From Flavobacterium ginsenosidimutans (GTDB lineage: Bacteria; Bacteroidota; Bacteroidia; Flavobacteriales; Flavobacteriaceae), in contig NZ_QJRJ01000068.1 in the NCBI RefSeq assembly GCF_003254625.1, positions 62,001-126,000 of the forward strand: a DNA stretch of 64,000 bases, given 5' to 3'. Below, piece after piece: positions 41,340 to 51,693 of the stretch. Each line of letters starts with the position of its first letter. Position 1 is the first letter of the stretch. Both the position numbers and the translations under genes were made by a program. The notes below the pieces were generated by a model, which worked only from the letters and a program-made list of their open reading frames with translations, did not search any database and had not been told where the DNA came from.

Positions 41340-43802
41340 ATGTTTCATCATTGTCTTAAAAAGGTTTTTGTAATTCTGTTAGTAACTGGATTTTCTGGTT
41401 ATGCGCAGGATTTGAAATTGCAATACAATCAGCCAGCTGTGGAATGGACAGAAGCGTTGCCAATTGGAAATGGTACTTTGGGTGCAATGGTTTTTGGAAG
41501 AGTAGATTCTGAATTAATTCAGTTGAATGAAGCTACTTTATGGAGTGGAGGACCTGTGCAGAAAAACGTAAATCCAGATGCTTTTAAGAATCTTGCTTTA
41601 ATTAGAGAAGCGCTGAGAAATGAAGATTTCGAGAAGGCATATCAGCTTACTAAAAATATGCAGGGAGCTTATAGTGAGAGTTTTATGCCTTTGGGAGATC
41701 TTATTCTGAAACAGGATTTTGGAGGGCAAAAAACGGATTCTTATAATAGAAGTCTAGATTTACAAACAGGATTAGCAACAACAGATTTCAAAGTTGGTGG
41801 TGTAAATTATAAAAGAGAAATCTTTGCTTCTGCACCTGCGCAATGCATTGTAATTAAACTTTCTGCAGATCAAGTAAAGAAACTTTCAGTTACACTTGAT
41901 GCGACGAGTCTTTTGCGAAACGAAAAATCAATAAACGATAAAGCATTGGTTTTAAAAGGAAAAGCGCCTTCTCACTCAGATCCGAATTATATTGACTACA
42001 ATAAAGAACCAATTGTTTATGAAGATCCATCTGGATGCAGAGGAATGCGTTTTGAACTGATTATTAAACCAGTTATAAAAGATGGAGAAATAAGTGCTGA
42101 CGGAAATAAACTGGTCATAAAAAATGCTTCAGAAATTTTGCTTTTTGTTTCAGCCGCGACAAGTTTCAACGGATTTGATAAATGTCCAGACAGTCAAGGT
42201 AAAAATGAGCATCAATTGGCTGAAAATCCGATTAAGAAAGCGGTTGGCAAAAAGTATGATAATTTATTAAAAGAGCATATTACTGATTTTCAAAAACTCT
42301 TCAATAGAGTTTCATTAAAATTGAATGAAAACGAAACCAGCAAAGCCAATCTGGCTACAGACATAAGATTAGAGCATTACGCAAAAGGGGAAAATGATGC
42401 AGGATTAGAAGCTTTATTTTTTCAGTTTGGACGTTATTTATTGATTTCGTCTTCACGCACACACAATACTCCTGCAAACTTGCAAGGAATTTGGAACAAT
42501 AAACTTCGTGCACCTTGGAGCAGTAATTACACTACAAACATTAATTTACAGATGAATTATTGGCCAGTAGAATCTGGAAATTTGTCTGAATTGTTTTTTC
42601 CGCTTGACGAATTCATTAAAAATGTTTCTGTGACAGGAGCGGAAACAGCAAAAAGTTATTACCATGCTAATGGTTGGGTTTTGCATCATAATTCAGATAT
42701 CTGGGCGATGACCAATCCTGTTGGAGATTTTGGTAAAGGAGACCCGATGTGGGCAAACTGGTATATGGGAGCAAACTGGTTAAGCAGACATTTGTGGGAA
42801 CATTATGAATATACAGGCGATACAGCATATTTAAGAAAAGTATATCCGATCATTAAAGGCGCGGCTGAGTTTAGTTTAGAATGGTTGCAAAAGGATAAAG
42901 ATGGGTATTTGGTAACAATGCCTTCGACTTCGCCAGAAAACATGTTTTATTACGACGGCAAAAAGAAAGGGACTGTAACGACGGCTTCTACAATGGATAT
43001 TGGAATTATTAAAGATTTGTTCGAAAATACAGTCGAGGCTTCAAAAGTTTTAAATATTGATTTAGAATTCAGAAAAAAAGTAGACAAAGCTGGAAGTGAA
43101 TTACTTCCTTTTCAAATAGGCAGTAAGGGACAATTGTTAGAATGGTATAAAGATTTTGAAGAAGAAGATCCGCATCATAGGCACACTTCGCATCTTTATG
43201 CTTTGCATCCTGCTAATTTGATTTCGCCATTGAAAACGCCAGAATTGGCCGATGCAGCTAAAAAAACGCTAGAACTTCGCGGAGATGATGGAACCGGATG
43301 GAGTTTGGCTTGGAAAGTAAATATGTGGGCAAGACTTTTAGACGGAAATCATGCTTATCGATTATTCAAGAATCAGTTGAGATTAACCAAAGAAAATAAT
43401 ACGGAATACAGCAGGCATGGAGGATGTTACCCGAATTTGTTTGATGCACATCCACCTTTTCAGATTGATGGAAATTTTGCTGGAACAGCAGGAGTTATAG
43501 AAATGCTATTGCAAAGTCAGAACAAAGAAATTCATTTGCTTCCGGCTTTACCAGACGCTTGGGCAGATGGAGAAATCAAAGGCATTAAAGCCAAAGGCAA
43601 TTTTACTGTAGATATAAAATGGAATAATGGCAAAATGAGTCAAGCTAAGGTTTTGTCTAATAATGATGGTATTTGCACAATAAGATCTGCAGAGCCTTTT
43701 ATTATTGAAAAACTCAATATAAAAAGCGAGAAATCGTCTATTGGTTATACCGCGACATTTAACACTAAAAAAGGAACGAATTACAATATTCTACCTTTAT
43801 AA
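41340..43802 (+). CDS. GH95 alpha-L-fucosidase or alpha-L-galactosidase, secreted
   Basis: 820 residues with signal peptide (about 1-22, ending SGYAQ). GH95 signature blocks: LQYNQPAVEWTEALPIGNGTLGAMVFG, IQLNEATLWSGGP, SSRTHNTPANLQGIWNN with the base-assisting Asn, GDDGTGWSLAWKVNMWARLLDG and FQIDGNFAGTAGVIEMLL with the Asp base. The inverting family acts on alpha-1,2-linked fucose or, in some plant-pectin PULs, on alpha-L-galactose. Because GH28 and GH51 are next to it, either xyloglucan/AGP fucose or an L-galactose side chain is possible. Last gene of the PUL; a terminator follows. Confidence 0.94.
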   Translation: MFHHCLKKVFVILLVTGFSGYAQDLKLQYNQPAVEWTEALPIGNGTLGAMVFGRVDSELIQLNEATLWSGGPVQKNVNPDAFKNLALIREALRNEDFEKAYQLTKNMQGAYSESFMPLGDLILKQDFGGQKTDSYNRSLDLQTGLATTDFKVGGVNYKREIFASAPAQCIVIKLSADQVKKLSVTLDATSLLRNEKSINDKALVLKGKAPSHSDPNYIDYNKEPIVYEDPSGCRGMRFELIIKPVIKDGEISADGNKLVIKNASEILLFVSAATSFNGFDKCPDSQGKNEHQLAENPIKKAVGKKYDNLLKEHITDFQKLFNRVSLKLNENETSKANLATDIRLEHYAKGENDAGLEALFFQFGRYLLISSSRTHNTPANLQGIWNNKLRAPWSSNYTTNINLQMNYWPVESGNLSELFFPLDEFIKNVSVTGAETAKSYYHANGWVLHHNSDIWAMTNPVGDFGKGDPMWANWYMGANWLSRHLWEHYEYTGDTAYLRKVYPIIKGAAEFSLEWLQKDKDGYLVTMPSTSPENMFYYDGKKKGTVTTASTMDIGIIKDLFENTVEASKVLNIDLEFRKKVDKAGSELLPFQIGSKGQLLEWYKDFEEEDPHHRHTSHLYALHPANLISPLKTPELADAAKKTLELRGDDGTGWSLAWKVNMWARLLDGNHAYRLFKNQLRLTKENNTEYSRHGGCYPNLFDAHPPFQIDGNFAGTAGVIEMLLQSQNKEIHLLPALPDAWADGEIKGIKAKGNFTVDIKWNNGKMSQAKVLSNNDGICTIRSAEPFIIEKLNIKSEKSSIGYTATFNTKKGTNYNILPL

Positions 43803-43836
43803 AAGTAGCATTTATTTAAATTTTGGTTTGTTTAAG

Positions 43837-43864
43837 CCGCTCTCTTTTTTGAGAGTGGTTTTTT
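43837..43864 (+). terminator. Terminator at the end of the PUL
   Basis: CCGCTCTC (43837-43844) pairs with GAGAGTGG (43851-43858, one G-U), followed by six T residues. Confidence 0.78.
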
Positions 43865-43877
43865 GTTTTATGAGTTT

Positions 43878-43919
43878 AAAGAAAAATCTCCCAGTTTCAT
43901 AAAACAGAAACTGAGAGAT
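43878..43919 (-). terminator. Terminator of the Oar-like receptor gene
   Basis: On the minus strand, ATCTCTCAGTTT (43919-43908) pairs with AAACTGGGAGAT (43896-43885, one mismatch) around an 11-nt loop, followed by a T-rich stretch (43884-43878). Located 26 bp beyond the stop codon. Confidence 0.7.
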
Positions 43920-43945
43920 AATCAAAAATAAAAAAAACACATCTT

Positions 43946-46900
43946 TTAGAACGAATATCTTAAGCCAAGTTGACCTTGGAATCTTGAAGCTAATTGATCT
44001 ACAGTATAAGGTGAAGTACTTGGTTTTTGGAAAGTATAAGTAGGATCGCCTGTTGCAACTCCGCCTAAGTTTCCTGATTTGGTTAAACCAAGACTTGCTG
44101 TTGAATTATAAGTGTTTGGAACAAAATAACTTCTTCCCCAATCTTTGTTGATAAGGTTTCCGATATTTGCCATGCTGAACGAAATTTGGAAAGTTCCAAC
44201 TTTAGTAACCTGAATTTCATCCATTAATTTTAAATCGGCTTGAATGTTCCAAGGAGTTGTATCTCCGTTTCTTTCTGTGAAGTTTCCTCTACGGCTTTTT
44301 AAATAATCATTTCCGTTAATGAAAGCTTCGTAATCTGCTACTTGCTGCGCTGCCGTTGCAGAAGGAACTCCTGCAGAACTCACTCCAATATATTTTGCTG
44401 CTTCTGCTGCATCTTTAAAGATGTAAGCTAAACCTGCCGCCTGTCCAGTTCCTGCAATTGTTGAGTTAACAAATCCCCAAGAAAACGGATTTCCTGATTG
44501 TGCATTGAAATATACATTTGCTGATAAAGTGTTGTTTGGAGCAACTTTTACGCCGTAACCTACATTAGAAACAATTCTGTGTTTGATATTAAAGTTAGAA
44601 GTTGCCAATTGAGGATTATTTGGAGTTAAAGATTGGTTCATCTGGAAGTTACTTTCCATAGAGTTACGAATTCCGTTTGTGATATCTCTAGAATCTCCGT
44701 AAGTATAAGCCAACATAAAATTGAAACCAAAATCGTAAGTTTTAGAAATCATTTCAGTAATACTGTAACGGTATCCTTTATTTGTGTTTGATAACAAATA
44801 AGCATTAGAAAAAGCAGAATTTATGTTTGCTGCATAAATTGGCATTTCGTGTTTAGTATCATAAGAAAAATAAGTTGGATTGTCCGTTTTATTTACTTGT
44901 TGGAATTCTAAGTCACGAATTACTTTTGTGTACATACCTTCAAGAGTAAATTTGTAACCGTCAATTATTTTGTCAAAAGCCAATGAGTTTCTTAAAACAG
45001 CTGGCATTTTAAAATTATTATCAACTAAATCGGCTTGTACTTTTGGTGTAGCATCGTGGTAACCATTAAGTCCGCCAGTTGCCAAAGGATCTCCTGCAGC
45101 TGCAACTTGAGCAGCAGTTAAATTGTTTTTGTCATAACTTCCATATCCAACACCATCATTGTAATAAGCATAACCTAACCAGGCAAACGGAATTCTTCCT
45201 GTAAATACACCAGATCCACCTCTAATAACAAACGTTTTATCTTCATCTACATTGTAAGTAAATCCAACTCTTGGCGAAACTAATGCTGAACTAAAGAAGT
45301 TGTTTTTGATTTGATTTAATGGCGTATACGTATAAGTTGTTCCGTAATTTGGATCTTCAGGAGAATTTTGTACTTGTTCGCTCAATTTAGGTTTGTTTGG
45401 TAAATCAGTATAATCTACACGAACACCTGGAACTACTTTTAATTTGTCTCCAATTCTAATTTCGTCTTGAACGTAAGCGCTATACATGTTTATTTTGAAT
45501 TTAGCATACGGATTATTGAAGATTTCGTCTCTTGTTGAACCATCAAACGGATAAGTTCCACGAACACGAGTAGGCAGTTTATTGAAGAAATCATCAAGAG
45601 ATTTGTATGAAACTCTTCCGTTAAGTGCATTTACAAAACCGTAATTGATGTCGTAAAATTCATTGTGAGTACCAAATAATAAAGTATGATTTCCTGTTTT
45701 ATAAGTTAAGTTGTCAGTGATTTCAGCAGTGTTTTGTTTCATATTGAAAACAGTTGCTTCACGATCATTTCCTAAGAAAATTGTTCCTCCATTGTAACCA
45801 ATTTCTGTTTGAGGAAACATGATATTACTAGATTTTGGATCACGATAATCTTTTATTGCTGAATAACTTGCAATAAAAGAGTTAGACCATTGGCTGTTGA
45901 AGTGCGTTTTTAATTCTAAAACCGTACTGATAGCTTGGTTTTTCTGAGTAAAATCCATACTTGCAAATCTAAAGTTTGCAGCATCACGTTCTAAGTTTGT
46001 TGCTTGAGAAATAACTGTATTGTTTCGTAATGAAAGTGAGTTTTTCTCATTGATTTTCCAGTCAATCTTATTGAAGAATTTCTGGCTCTTAGAAAAGTTA
46101 TTGTATGAACCATAAGTTCCTGGATCAAATCCGTAGTTTGATTTTACGAATTGCGAAATCTGTTCTGCAGTTGCGTTATCAACTAATGAAGTTAATTTTC
46201 CGTTAGAATCTGTTGAACCAGCATTATAAAAAACAGGATCTGTTCTTTCTGCATATTCCATATTAGTAAAGAAGAACAATTTATCTTTAATAATTGGCAA
46301 TCCTAATCTAAAACCTACTTGATAATCTCCAAAAGAACTTGGCATTTTTGAGCCATCTCCAGCATTGTTAGGACCAGTTATAGCTGCACTTCTTCCGTAA
46401 CTGTAAATAGATCCGCTCACAGTGTTTGTTCCGCTTCTTGTCACAGCATTTACACTTCCTCCTAAAAAGTTTCCTAATTTAATATCATAAGGAGCAATAT
46501 AAACCTGAATATCTTGAATCGCATCTAAACTGATAGAATTTGAACGCGTACTGCTTCCTGGCATTCCAGAAGTTCCAGATTGTCCTCCTAAAGACGGACT
46601 AAATCCAATAGCATCATTATTTATCGAACCGTCAATTGTAACGTTGTTGTATCTAAAATTGGTACCTGCAAAAGAGTTGTTAGAACTTTGAGGAACAAGT
46701 TTTGTAACATCCTGAATTCCTCTATTGATTAAAGGAAGTGCGTTTACTTGTTTTTCATTAATACTTGTACCATTGTTTTTAGAAGAAGGTTTAGAACTTG
46801 TAATTACTACTTCTTCTAATACATTATTATCTGCTTTTCCAACTACAATTGTTGGCAGATCATTTTCGCCAAGAGCTAAAAAAATCTGTGCATTTGAGTA

Positions 46901-47161
46901 ATCTTTCGTGTCGTTACTTTTTATTTCTAATTCGTAAGGCCCACCCGCATTTAAGTTTTCGAAGCTAAACCTACCTTGTTTGTCTGTTTTTGCTCTGTAA
47001 ACCGCATTTGTAGGCAAATGTGTTAGGGTAACATCTGCATCGATAACAGCACTTGTTCCATCATTGACTTTTGCAGACAAGGACGAGGTTGTAATCTGGG
47101 CAAAAATACTTCCTGCGGTAAGAAGCATCAAAGCCGAAAAAAAGAGTTTTAGTTTTGTCAT
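43946..47161 (-). CDS. TonB-dependent receptor, Oar/OmpA-like
   Basis: 1071 residues. Signal peptide (about 1-21, ending SIFAQ), carboxypeptidase-regulatory-like beta domain (about 23-110), TonB plug (about 115-245, with INRGIQDVTKLVPQSS and LDAIQDIQVYIAPYDIKLGNFLGGSVNAVTRSG), then a long barrel ending in LGLRYSF, the aromatic C-terminus used for outer-membrane insertion. Without a SusD partner and of the Oar type, it may move peptides, proteins or another ligand, not glycans. Three hundred bases upstream lies an OmpR/HK pair on the same strand, so regulation by that pair is plausible. The 299-bp spacer (47162-47460) shows no gene and no firm promoter. Confidence 0.93.
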   Translation of the reverse strand: MTKLKLFFSALMLLTAGSIFAQITTSSLSAKVNDGTSAVIDADVTLTHLPTNAVYRAKTDKQGRFSFENLNAGGPYELEIKSNDTKDYSNAQIFLALGENDLPTIVVGKADNNVLEEVVITSSKPSSKNNGTSINEKQVNALPLINRGIQDVTKLVPQSSNNSFAGTNFRYNNVTIDGSINNDAIGFSPSLGGQSGTSGMPGSSTRSNSISLDAIQDIQVYIAPYDIKLGNFLGGSVNAVTRSGTNTVSGSIYSYGRSAAITGPNNAGDGSKMPSSFGDYQVGFRLGLPIIKDKLFFFTNMEYAERTDPVFYNAGSTDSNGKLTSLVDNATAEQISQFVKSNYGFDPGTYGSYNNFSKSQKFFNKIDWKINEKNSLSLRNNTVISQATNLERDAANFRFASMDFTQKNQAISTVLELKTHFNSQWSNSFIASYSAIKDYRDPKSSNIMFPQTEIGYNGGTIFLGNDREATVFNMKQNTAEITDNLTYKTGNHTLLFGTHNEFYDINYGFVNALNGRVSYKSLDDFFNKLPTRVRGTYPFDGSTRDEIFNNPYAKFKINMYSAYVQDEIRIGDKLKVVPGVRVDYTDLPNKPKLSEQVQNSPEDPNYGTTYTYTPLNQIKNNFFSSALVSPRVGFTYNVDEDKTFVIRGGSGVFTGRIPFAWLGYAYYNDGVGYGSYDKNNLTAAQVAAAGDPLATGGLNGYHDATPKVQADLVDNNFKMPAVLRNSLAFDKIIDGYKFTLEGMYTKVIRDLEFQQVNKTDNPTYFSYDTKHEMPIYAANINSAFSNAYLLSNTNKGYRYSITEMISKTYDFGFNFMLAYTYGDSRDITNGIRNSMESNFQMNQSLTPNNPQLATSNFNIKHRIVSNVGYGVKVAPNNTLSANVYFNAQSGNPFSWGFVNSTIAGTGQAAGLAYIFKDAAEAAKYIGVSSAGVPSATAAQQVADYEAFINGNDYLKSRRGNFTERNGDTTPWNIQADLKLMDEIQVTKVGTFQISFSMANIGNLINKDWGRSYFVPNTYNSTASLGLTKSGNLGGVATGDPTYTFQKPSTSPYTVDQLASRFQGQLGLRYSF

Positions 47162-47460
47162 GTTATTTATTAGTTTTTATCCACGACAAATAAAATCTCT
47201 TTGCTTCAATTCGATTTAAGGCTTATGTTAACGAAAAATCAAAAAACAATTCTTTGTTAATTTAAAATGATGAAGATGTTATTTAATGAAAAAATAGCTA
47301 TCGCTTTATTATCAAGCAGTTTGTCTCAGATCTCATAAAATAAGGGATTAGAGATAGATTTAAACAAGATTAGAGATAGATTAGAGTATTATGTAAATGT
47401 TACGAATTGATAAAAAACAGTTTTTCTGACCAAGAAAAGACTTTGTTTTTATTAAAAAAA

Positions 47461-48828
47461 TTAAGGAAATAGGAGAGAGAAAACAGTGCCTTTTTCAAGT
47501 TCAGAATCTACTGTTAAATCGATGTTATGGCGCTTAAGAATTTGCATTGTAATAAAAAGCCCTAATCCTTGCCCTTGAATATGTCTCGTGCGATCACTTC
47601 TAAAAAATAAATCAAAAATCAAAGCAATGTCTTTTTCATCAATACCAGAACCTTGATCTATTATTTTTAAAAGAAGCTTTTCTTCATTTTCAGAAGCAAC
47701 TACATTTACTTGCGAAGGAAAAGAGAATTTAATGGCATTGTCTATAATATTATACAAAGCAATAAAAAGCATATGTCTGTTGCCATTTACAGACAATAAA
47801 TCTTCATTATTGGCAATGGCATCCAAGTTAAGCGTAACTTTTACTTCAGGATATTCGATGTTTTTCTTTTCGAGTATATTCCATAAAATTTCATCAATTC
47901 TTACCATTTCCATCTGGTCAGGTTCTGAAAGTTCTAATCCAGACAGAATGAGCAATCCATCTAGAGTCGATTTCAAATGGAAAGTATCTTTTCGAAGTGA
48001 TTTTAAGACTTCTTCATATTGTGCGTTGGTTCTAGGATGCTGTAACGAAACATCGATATCTCCAATAATAAAAGTAAGTGGAGTTTTTAGTTCATGTGAA
48101 GCATTTTTTAAAAAGTTTTTCTGAATCGCAACACCTTTTTCAAGTCTTTCTAAAAGATAATTAAAAGTTGTAATAAGTTCTTTTATTTCATCTTTTCCGC
48201 TAACCGTTGGCATTTCAAGTCTCGAATGAAGATTTTCTGTTGTAATGGTATTTACCTTCGAAATTACATCTGCAAAAGGTCTGAAAGTTTGTCTTGCTAA
48301 AAATCGTCCTAAAAGATAATTAAGCGCAATTCCTGCCAGATAAAAACTAAAAAATACAATGGCAAGCATTTCTAACTGCTGATTTCCAACATCATCAATT
48401 CCAGAAACAACAATAATAAAATCACCTTGATTGTCTTTGTAATATAATCCGCTAAATTGCCTCTGATCGATTGTAAAATGCAGAATTTGGTCGCGTGAAA
48501 TAGCTTTTAAGTTTCGATCACTTAATACAACAGGAACATCATCGCGCAAATAGAGTTTCTTCGTTTTAGCATTATAAATTCGGATAGATTGATTGGCAAT
48601 TTTATTGAATTGCGTTTCTATGTCTTTATAACTGACACTGTCCATTTTTCTAATTTCATCTTTTTCAAAATAGAAAAAAGCAGTGATTAAAGCGTTGTCT
48701 TCAAGCTTTTCATAATACAAATCTTTTCTGTGGCTTTTAAAAAGCAAAAAAGATCCAATAAGAACAAGGCCTAAGATAAAAGCAAAAAGCAGTGTAGAAT
48801 TTCTGGCAAGTTTATTCTTAAGATTCAT
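47461..48828 (-). CDS. Sensor histidine kinase
   Basis: 455 residues. Two membrane helices (about 11-31 and 153-173) bracket a periplasmic domain of about 120 residues. Then HAMP-like segment (about 175-235), HisKA with His245 (FLKNASHELKTPLT), and HATPase_c (NIIDNAIKFS, DQGSGID, GQGLGLFIT). Classical envelope-sensing kinase. It overlaps the preceding response-regulator gene by 11 nt, so the two are translationally coupled. No substrate can be predicted from the sensor domain. Confidence 0.95.
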   Translation of the reverse strand: MNLKNKLARNSTLLFAFILGLVLIGSFLLFKSHRKDLYYEKLEDNALITAFFYFEKDEIRKMDSVSYKDIETQFNKIANQSIRIYNAKTKKLYLRDDVPVVLSDRNLKAISRDQILHFTIDQRQFSGLYYKDNQGDFIIVVSGIDDVGNQQLEMLAIVFFSFYLAGIALNYLLGRFLARQTFRPFADVISKVNTITTENLHSRLEMPTVSGKDEIKELITTFNYLLERLEKGVAIQKNFLKNASHELKTPLTFIIGDIDVSLQHPRTNAQYEEVLKSLRKDTFHLKSTLDGLLILSGLELSEPDQMEMVRIDEILWNILEKKNIEYPEVKVTLNLDAIANNEDLLSVNGNRHMLFIALYNIIDNAIKFSFPSQVNVVASENEEKLLLKIIDQGSGIDEKDIALIFDLFFRSDRTRHIQGQGLGLFITMQILKRHNIDLTVDSELEKGTVFSLLFP

Positions 48829-49510
48829 GAACCTTATTTTTAAGCATATATCCAGTACCTTTTACAGTATGAATTAGCGGAAAAGAAAAATTCTTGTCGA
48901 CTTTATTTCTTAAATAATTAATATAAACATCAACCGTATTTATGCTCATGTCGAGATCCATATGCCAAACGGCTTCAGCAATAGCAATTCGGGACAAAGC
49001 GGTTTCTCTGTTTTTCATAAAAAAGATCAAAAGCTTTAATTCTCGAGAAGAAAGATTCAGTTCTTTACCGTCTCTGCTGGCACTTTGCTCTTTCATATTG
49101 ATTTTGATTCCCGCATAAGACTGGAAATCTAAAACACCAGAACTAAATTCTGTACGACGAAGCTGTGCATTTATTCGCGCCAGAAGTTCTTCAAACAAAA
49201 AGGGTTTTGCCAAGTAATCGTCGGCTCCGGCTTTTAATCCTCTCACTTTTTCTTGTGGAGTGTCGAGTGCGCTTAAAATAAGAATAGGAACGATTATTTT
49301 TCGATTTCTTAAAACCTCGCAGACTTCAAAACCAGAAATATCAGAAAGCATAATATCGAGAATGATAATGTCGTAGGTATTTTCCATTACTTCATTAATG
49401 GCATCAAAACCTTTGCTGACGTTTTTTACCTGATACAATTGTTCTTCGAGTCCTCTTGTTATAAAAGAAGCAACTCTTGGATCGTCTTCGACTAATAAAA
49501 CTTTATTCAT
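48818..49510 (-). CDS. OmpR/PhoB-family response regulator
   Basis: 230 residues: receiver domain (1-118) with phospho-acceptor Asp52 (DIIILDIMLSD), acidic pair Glu8-Asp9-Asp10 and Lys102 (AGADDYLAKPF), then an OmpR-type winged helix (about 130-225, LSSRELKLLIFFMKNRETALSR, DVYINYLRNKVD, HTVKGTGYML). First gene of the RR-HK pair on the minus strand. The nearest likely target is the Oar-like receptor gene downstream, by position only. Confidence 0.96.
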   Translation of the reverse strand: MNKVLLVEDDPRVASFITRGLEEQLYQVKNVSKGFDAINEVMENTYDIIILDIMLSDISGFEVCEVLRNRKIIVPILILSALDTPQEKVRGLKAGADDYLAKPFLFEELLARINAQLRRTEFSSGVLDFQSYAGIKINMKEQSASRDGKELNLSSRELKLLIFFMKNRETALSRIAIAEAVWHMDLDMSINTVDVYINYLRNKVDKNFSFPLIHTVKGTGYMLKNKVHES

Positions 49511-49649
49511 TACCGATTAATATTGCTGAATAGAAAACCCATACCTGATCAATGAGTTTTAAAGTGATAAAAGTAATTAAAAGTTATTCTATTCTCTGAA
49601 AAAAAATCTTGAATTAGATTCGTTTAGTTTTTCTATAAATGTCATTCTT

Positions 49650-50777
49650 TTATGAGCCTTCAGTGTAAGGTTCATTCCATAATGAATTAGGTTTTAAGTA
49701 GACTTTGTTTTTCTGAAAATCTAAAATGGTATTAAATCTTTTTAAAACTTCGCTACCAAGAATATGAGTTTTAAATCGGGCAGGATTGTCTTTTGTTAGT
49801 AATTGTACAGGAACATCATTCAGACATAAATTTCCTAAATAAAGTTTTTCATTTCTTACAGTTATAACTGGAACTTCTTCTCCTTTTCCGTTCTTTAAAA
49901 TTACTTTTTTGATAACAGGCAAACTTTCTTTAGGGTATTGCTGTTCCTGCATTATCTGCTGATCAAGCATTACGGTACGCTGATAGCCATTATCAAAAAG
50001 GAAACGTCCTTTATAAAACGTGTTCTTTATTTGAAGCTGTCCTTGAATGCAAAACAAAGTATGTGTAAATTCCATATCCAATTTTATGTACTCTTTGTTT
50101 CTTTTGGACAGTTTAGAATGAATTATAAAAAGCTTTTTATCATAATCGATTTCTACAATTTTGCCATCAAATAGATTCCAGCCAAAACGCCCCACAGTTC
50201 CTTGTCCAGTTAACTCTACAGGATAAATTTCCTGATCTTTCCAAATTTGATTTCCTAGTTTAAAACTATGACCTTTTAAATTACTTAATTTTAGCTGATT
50301 GAGCATATCGTTCGTTAAAAGAAAATCTGTTGTTCCTGAATCAAATTTTAAATCCAGCGTTTCTTTGTCGTCTAATTTAACCTTGAAAATGATATTGTTA
50401 TATTCTGAAAGCACAAAAGGAATTGTATCGTGTATTTCTGGTTTGAGTTTTGAAAAGTTTTGTAAAGGCGGACATTCAACTCGTGTATAACAGCTGTCGG
50501 TATTATTTAAAAGGACTGCAAAATCGAACTTTTTTCCAGGTTTTAATTTTATGACGATGGAATCTTCATTGGTGTAAAAAGTTACCGTTTTCTCTTTGGG
50601 AGTTTTATTTGTTACGTATAAATCTGGTTTTGCTTTTGGATCTAAATGCCATTTTGTTTTTTCTTCATTATCTTCTTTTATATAACAGATTTTTGAAGAA
50701 GCTTTGATTACAGTTTTTTTTATTTGAGCCTGACAAACCGTTACGACAGCCAGCATAAAAATAAGATGGATCTTCAT
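49650..50777 (-). CDS. Retropepsin-like aspartic protease domain protein, secreted
   Basis: 375 residues with signal peptide (about 1-17, ending VCQAQ). The second half (about 125-370) has the two half-sites of a pepsin/retropepsin fold: KFDSGTTDFLLT with Asp146 and RFLFDNGYQRTVML with Asp262, plus LGSEVLKRFNTILDFQKNKVYLKPN at the end, usual in single-chain retropepsin-like proteins. The second site is DNG, not DTG/DSG, so activity is uncertain. The first ~115 residues form another beta-rich region of unknown function. It follows the deacetylase gene by 24 nt in the same direction. Confidence 0.78.
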   Translation of the reverse strand: MKIHLIFMLAVVTVCQAQIKKTVIKASSKICYIKEDNEEKTKWHLDPKAKPDLYVTNKTPKEKTVTFYTNEDSIVIKLKPGKKFDFAVLLNNTDSCYTRVECPPLQNFSKLKPEIHDTIPFVLSEYNNIIFKVKLDDKETLDLKFDSGTTDFLLTNDMLNQLKLSNLKGHSFKLGNQIWKDQEIYPVELTGQGTVGRFGWNLFDGKIVEIDYDKKLFIIHSKLSKRNKEYIKLDMEFTHTLFCIQGQLQIKNTFYKGRFLFDNGYQRTVMLDQQIMQEQQYPKESLPVIKKVILKNGKGEEVPVITVRNEKLYLGNLCLNDVPVQLLTKDNPARFKTHILGSEVLKRFNTILDFQKNKVYLKPNSLWNEPYTEGS

Positions 50778-50801
50778 TGTTTATAATTTCTATTTTCTGG
50801 A

Positions 50802-51587
50802 TTAAAGCTGTGGCGGAAGCAAATTATCTAAATCTGAAAGTTTATAGAATTTAAGATCATTCAGTTTCATGTATTTGCATATAAATTCTAAAGTTTCGAT
50901 TTTTACCTGATAATTTTCTGTGACCTCTTTTACTGGTTTATGACCGCATAAAAGTAGAATTTTATTGTTCTTTTTGGCATAATCTAATAACTCCAATACA
51001 TACGGAATGCTAAAATGAATGTGGCTGTTATCAATATCGAATGCAAATACAATTTTAGAATTATTAAAATAGCTGTCTTGCTTTTCTGGAATTTCACCTC
51101 CAAATGCTCTTCCTCTAATAATTTTAAAAAGAGGAGATAGTGCTTTGTCCAGCGAATCTGATCTTTCGCCATAAGGATAAGCAAAGGAAGTAACGTTGAA
51201 AGATTTTTTTTTCATAGAAATAATCATCGGATCGATTTCCTGTTTTAGATATTCTTTGACGCTATATTTTTGCGTGAACTTAACTGCATTGTAATGATGA
51301 TAGCCATGTCCGGCAATCTCATGACCGTATTTTTGCATTTCAAGCAGTTTTTTAATTTCAGGAGCTCCAATCGAATCTATTCTGCAGACGTTAAAAGTCG
51401 CTTTCCAAGAATATTTTCGCAAAACTTGATCAGCTTCCGACCATTCGTCGACATAAGCATCATCAAAAGATAAAATTACACCCGCTTTATAGGCAGGTTT
51501 TGCGACTGGTTTTGGTTTTTTATTTTCACAAGAAAATAAGGTTAAGAAAAGTAAAAGCAATACCGTTTTTGTAAAAAGTATTTTCAT
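50802..51587 (-). CDS. Polysaccharide deacetylase (NodB/CE4-like) lipoprotein
   Basis: 261 residues; lipobox LTLFSC with Cys20. NodB homology domain with LSFDDAYVDEW (metal-binding Asp pair), GHEIAGHGYHHYNAV (the His-x3-His metal site), SFAYPYGERSD and LLLCGHKPV. CE4 enzymes remove N- or O-acetyl groups from chitin oligomers, peptidoglycan or xylan. Anchored in the envelope; the target is not evident. First gene of a two-gene unit with the retropepsin-like protein. Confidence 0.87.
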   Translation of the reverse strand: MKILFTKTVLLLLFLTLFSCENKKPKPVAKPAYKAGVILSFDDAYVDEWSEADQVLRKYSWKATFNVCRIDSIGAPEIKKLLEMQKYGHEIAGHGYHHYNAVKFTQKYSVKEYLKQEIDPMIISMKKKSFNVTSFAYPYGERSDSLDKALSPLFKIIRGRAFGGEIPEKQDSYFNNSKIVFAFDIDNSHIHFSIPYVLELLDYAKKNNKILLLCGHKPVKEVTENYQVKIETLEFICKYMKLNDLKFYKLSDLDNLLPPQL

Positions 51588-51693
51588 AGATTTTTGCTTT
51601 CGGGTGAATACGAATTTAACATATAAATCAAATATAAAGAATATTCTGAATAGAAACTCCTGTAATAGGGTATTTGGTAATTAGATGATTAAA

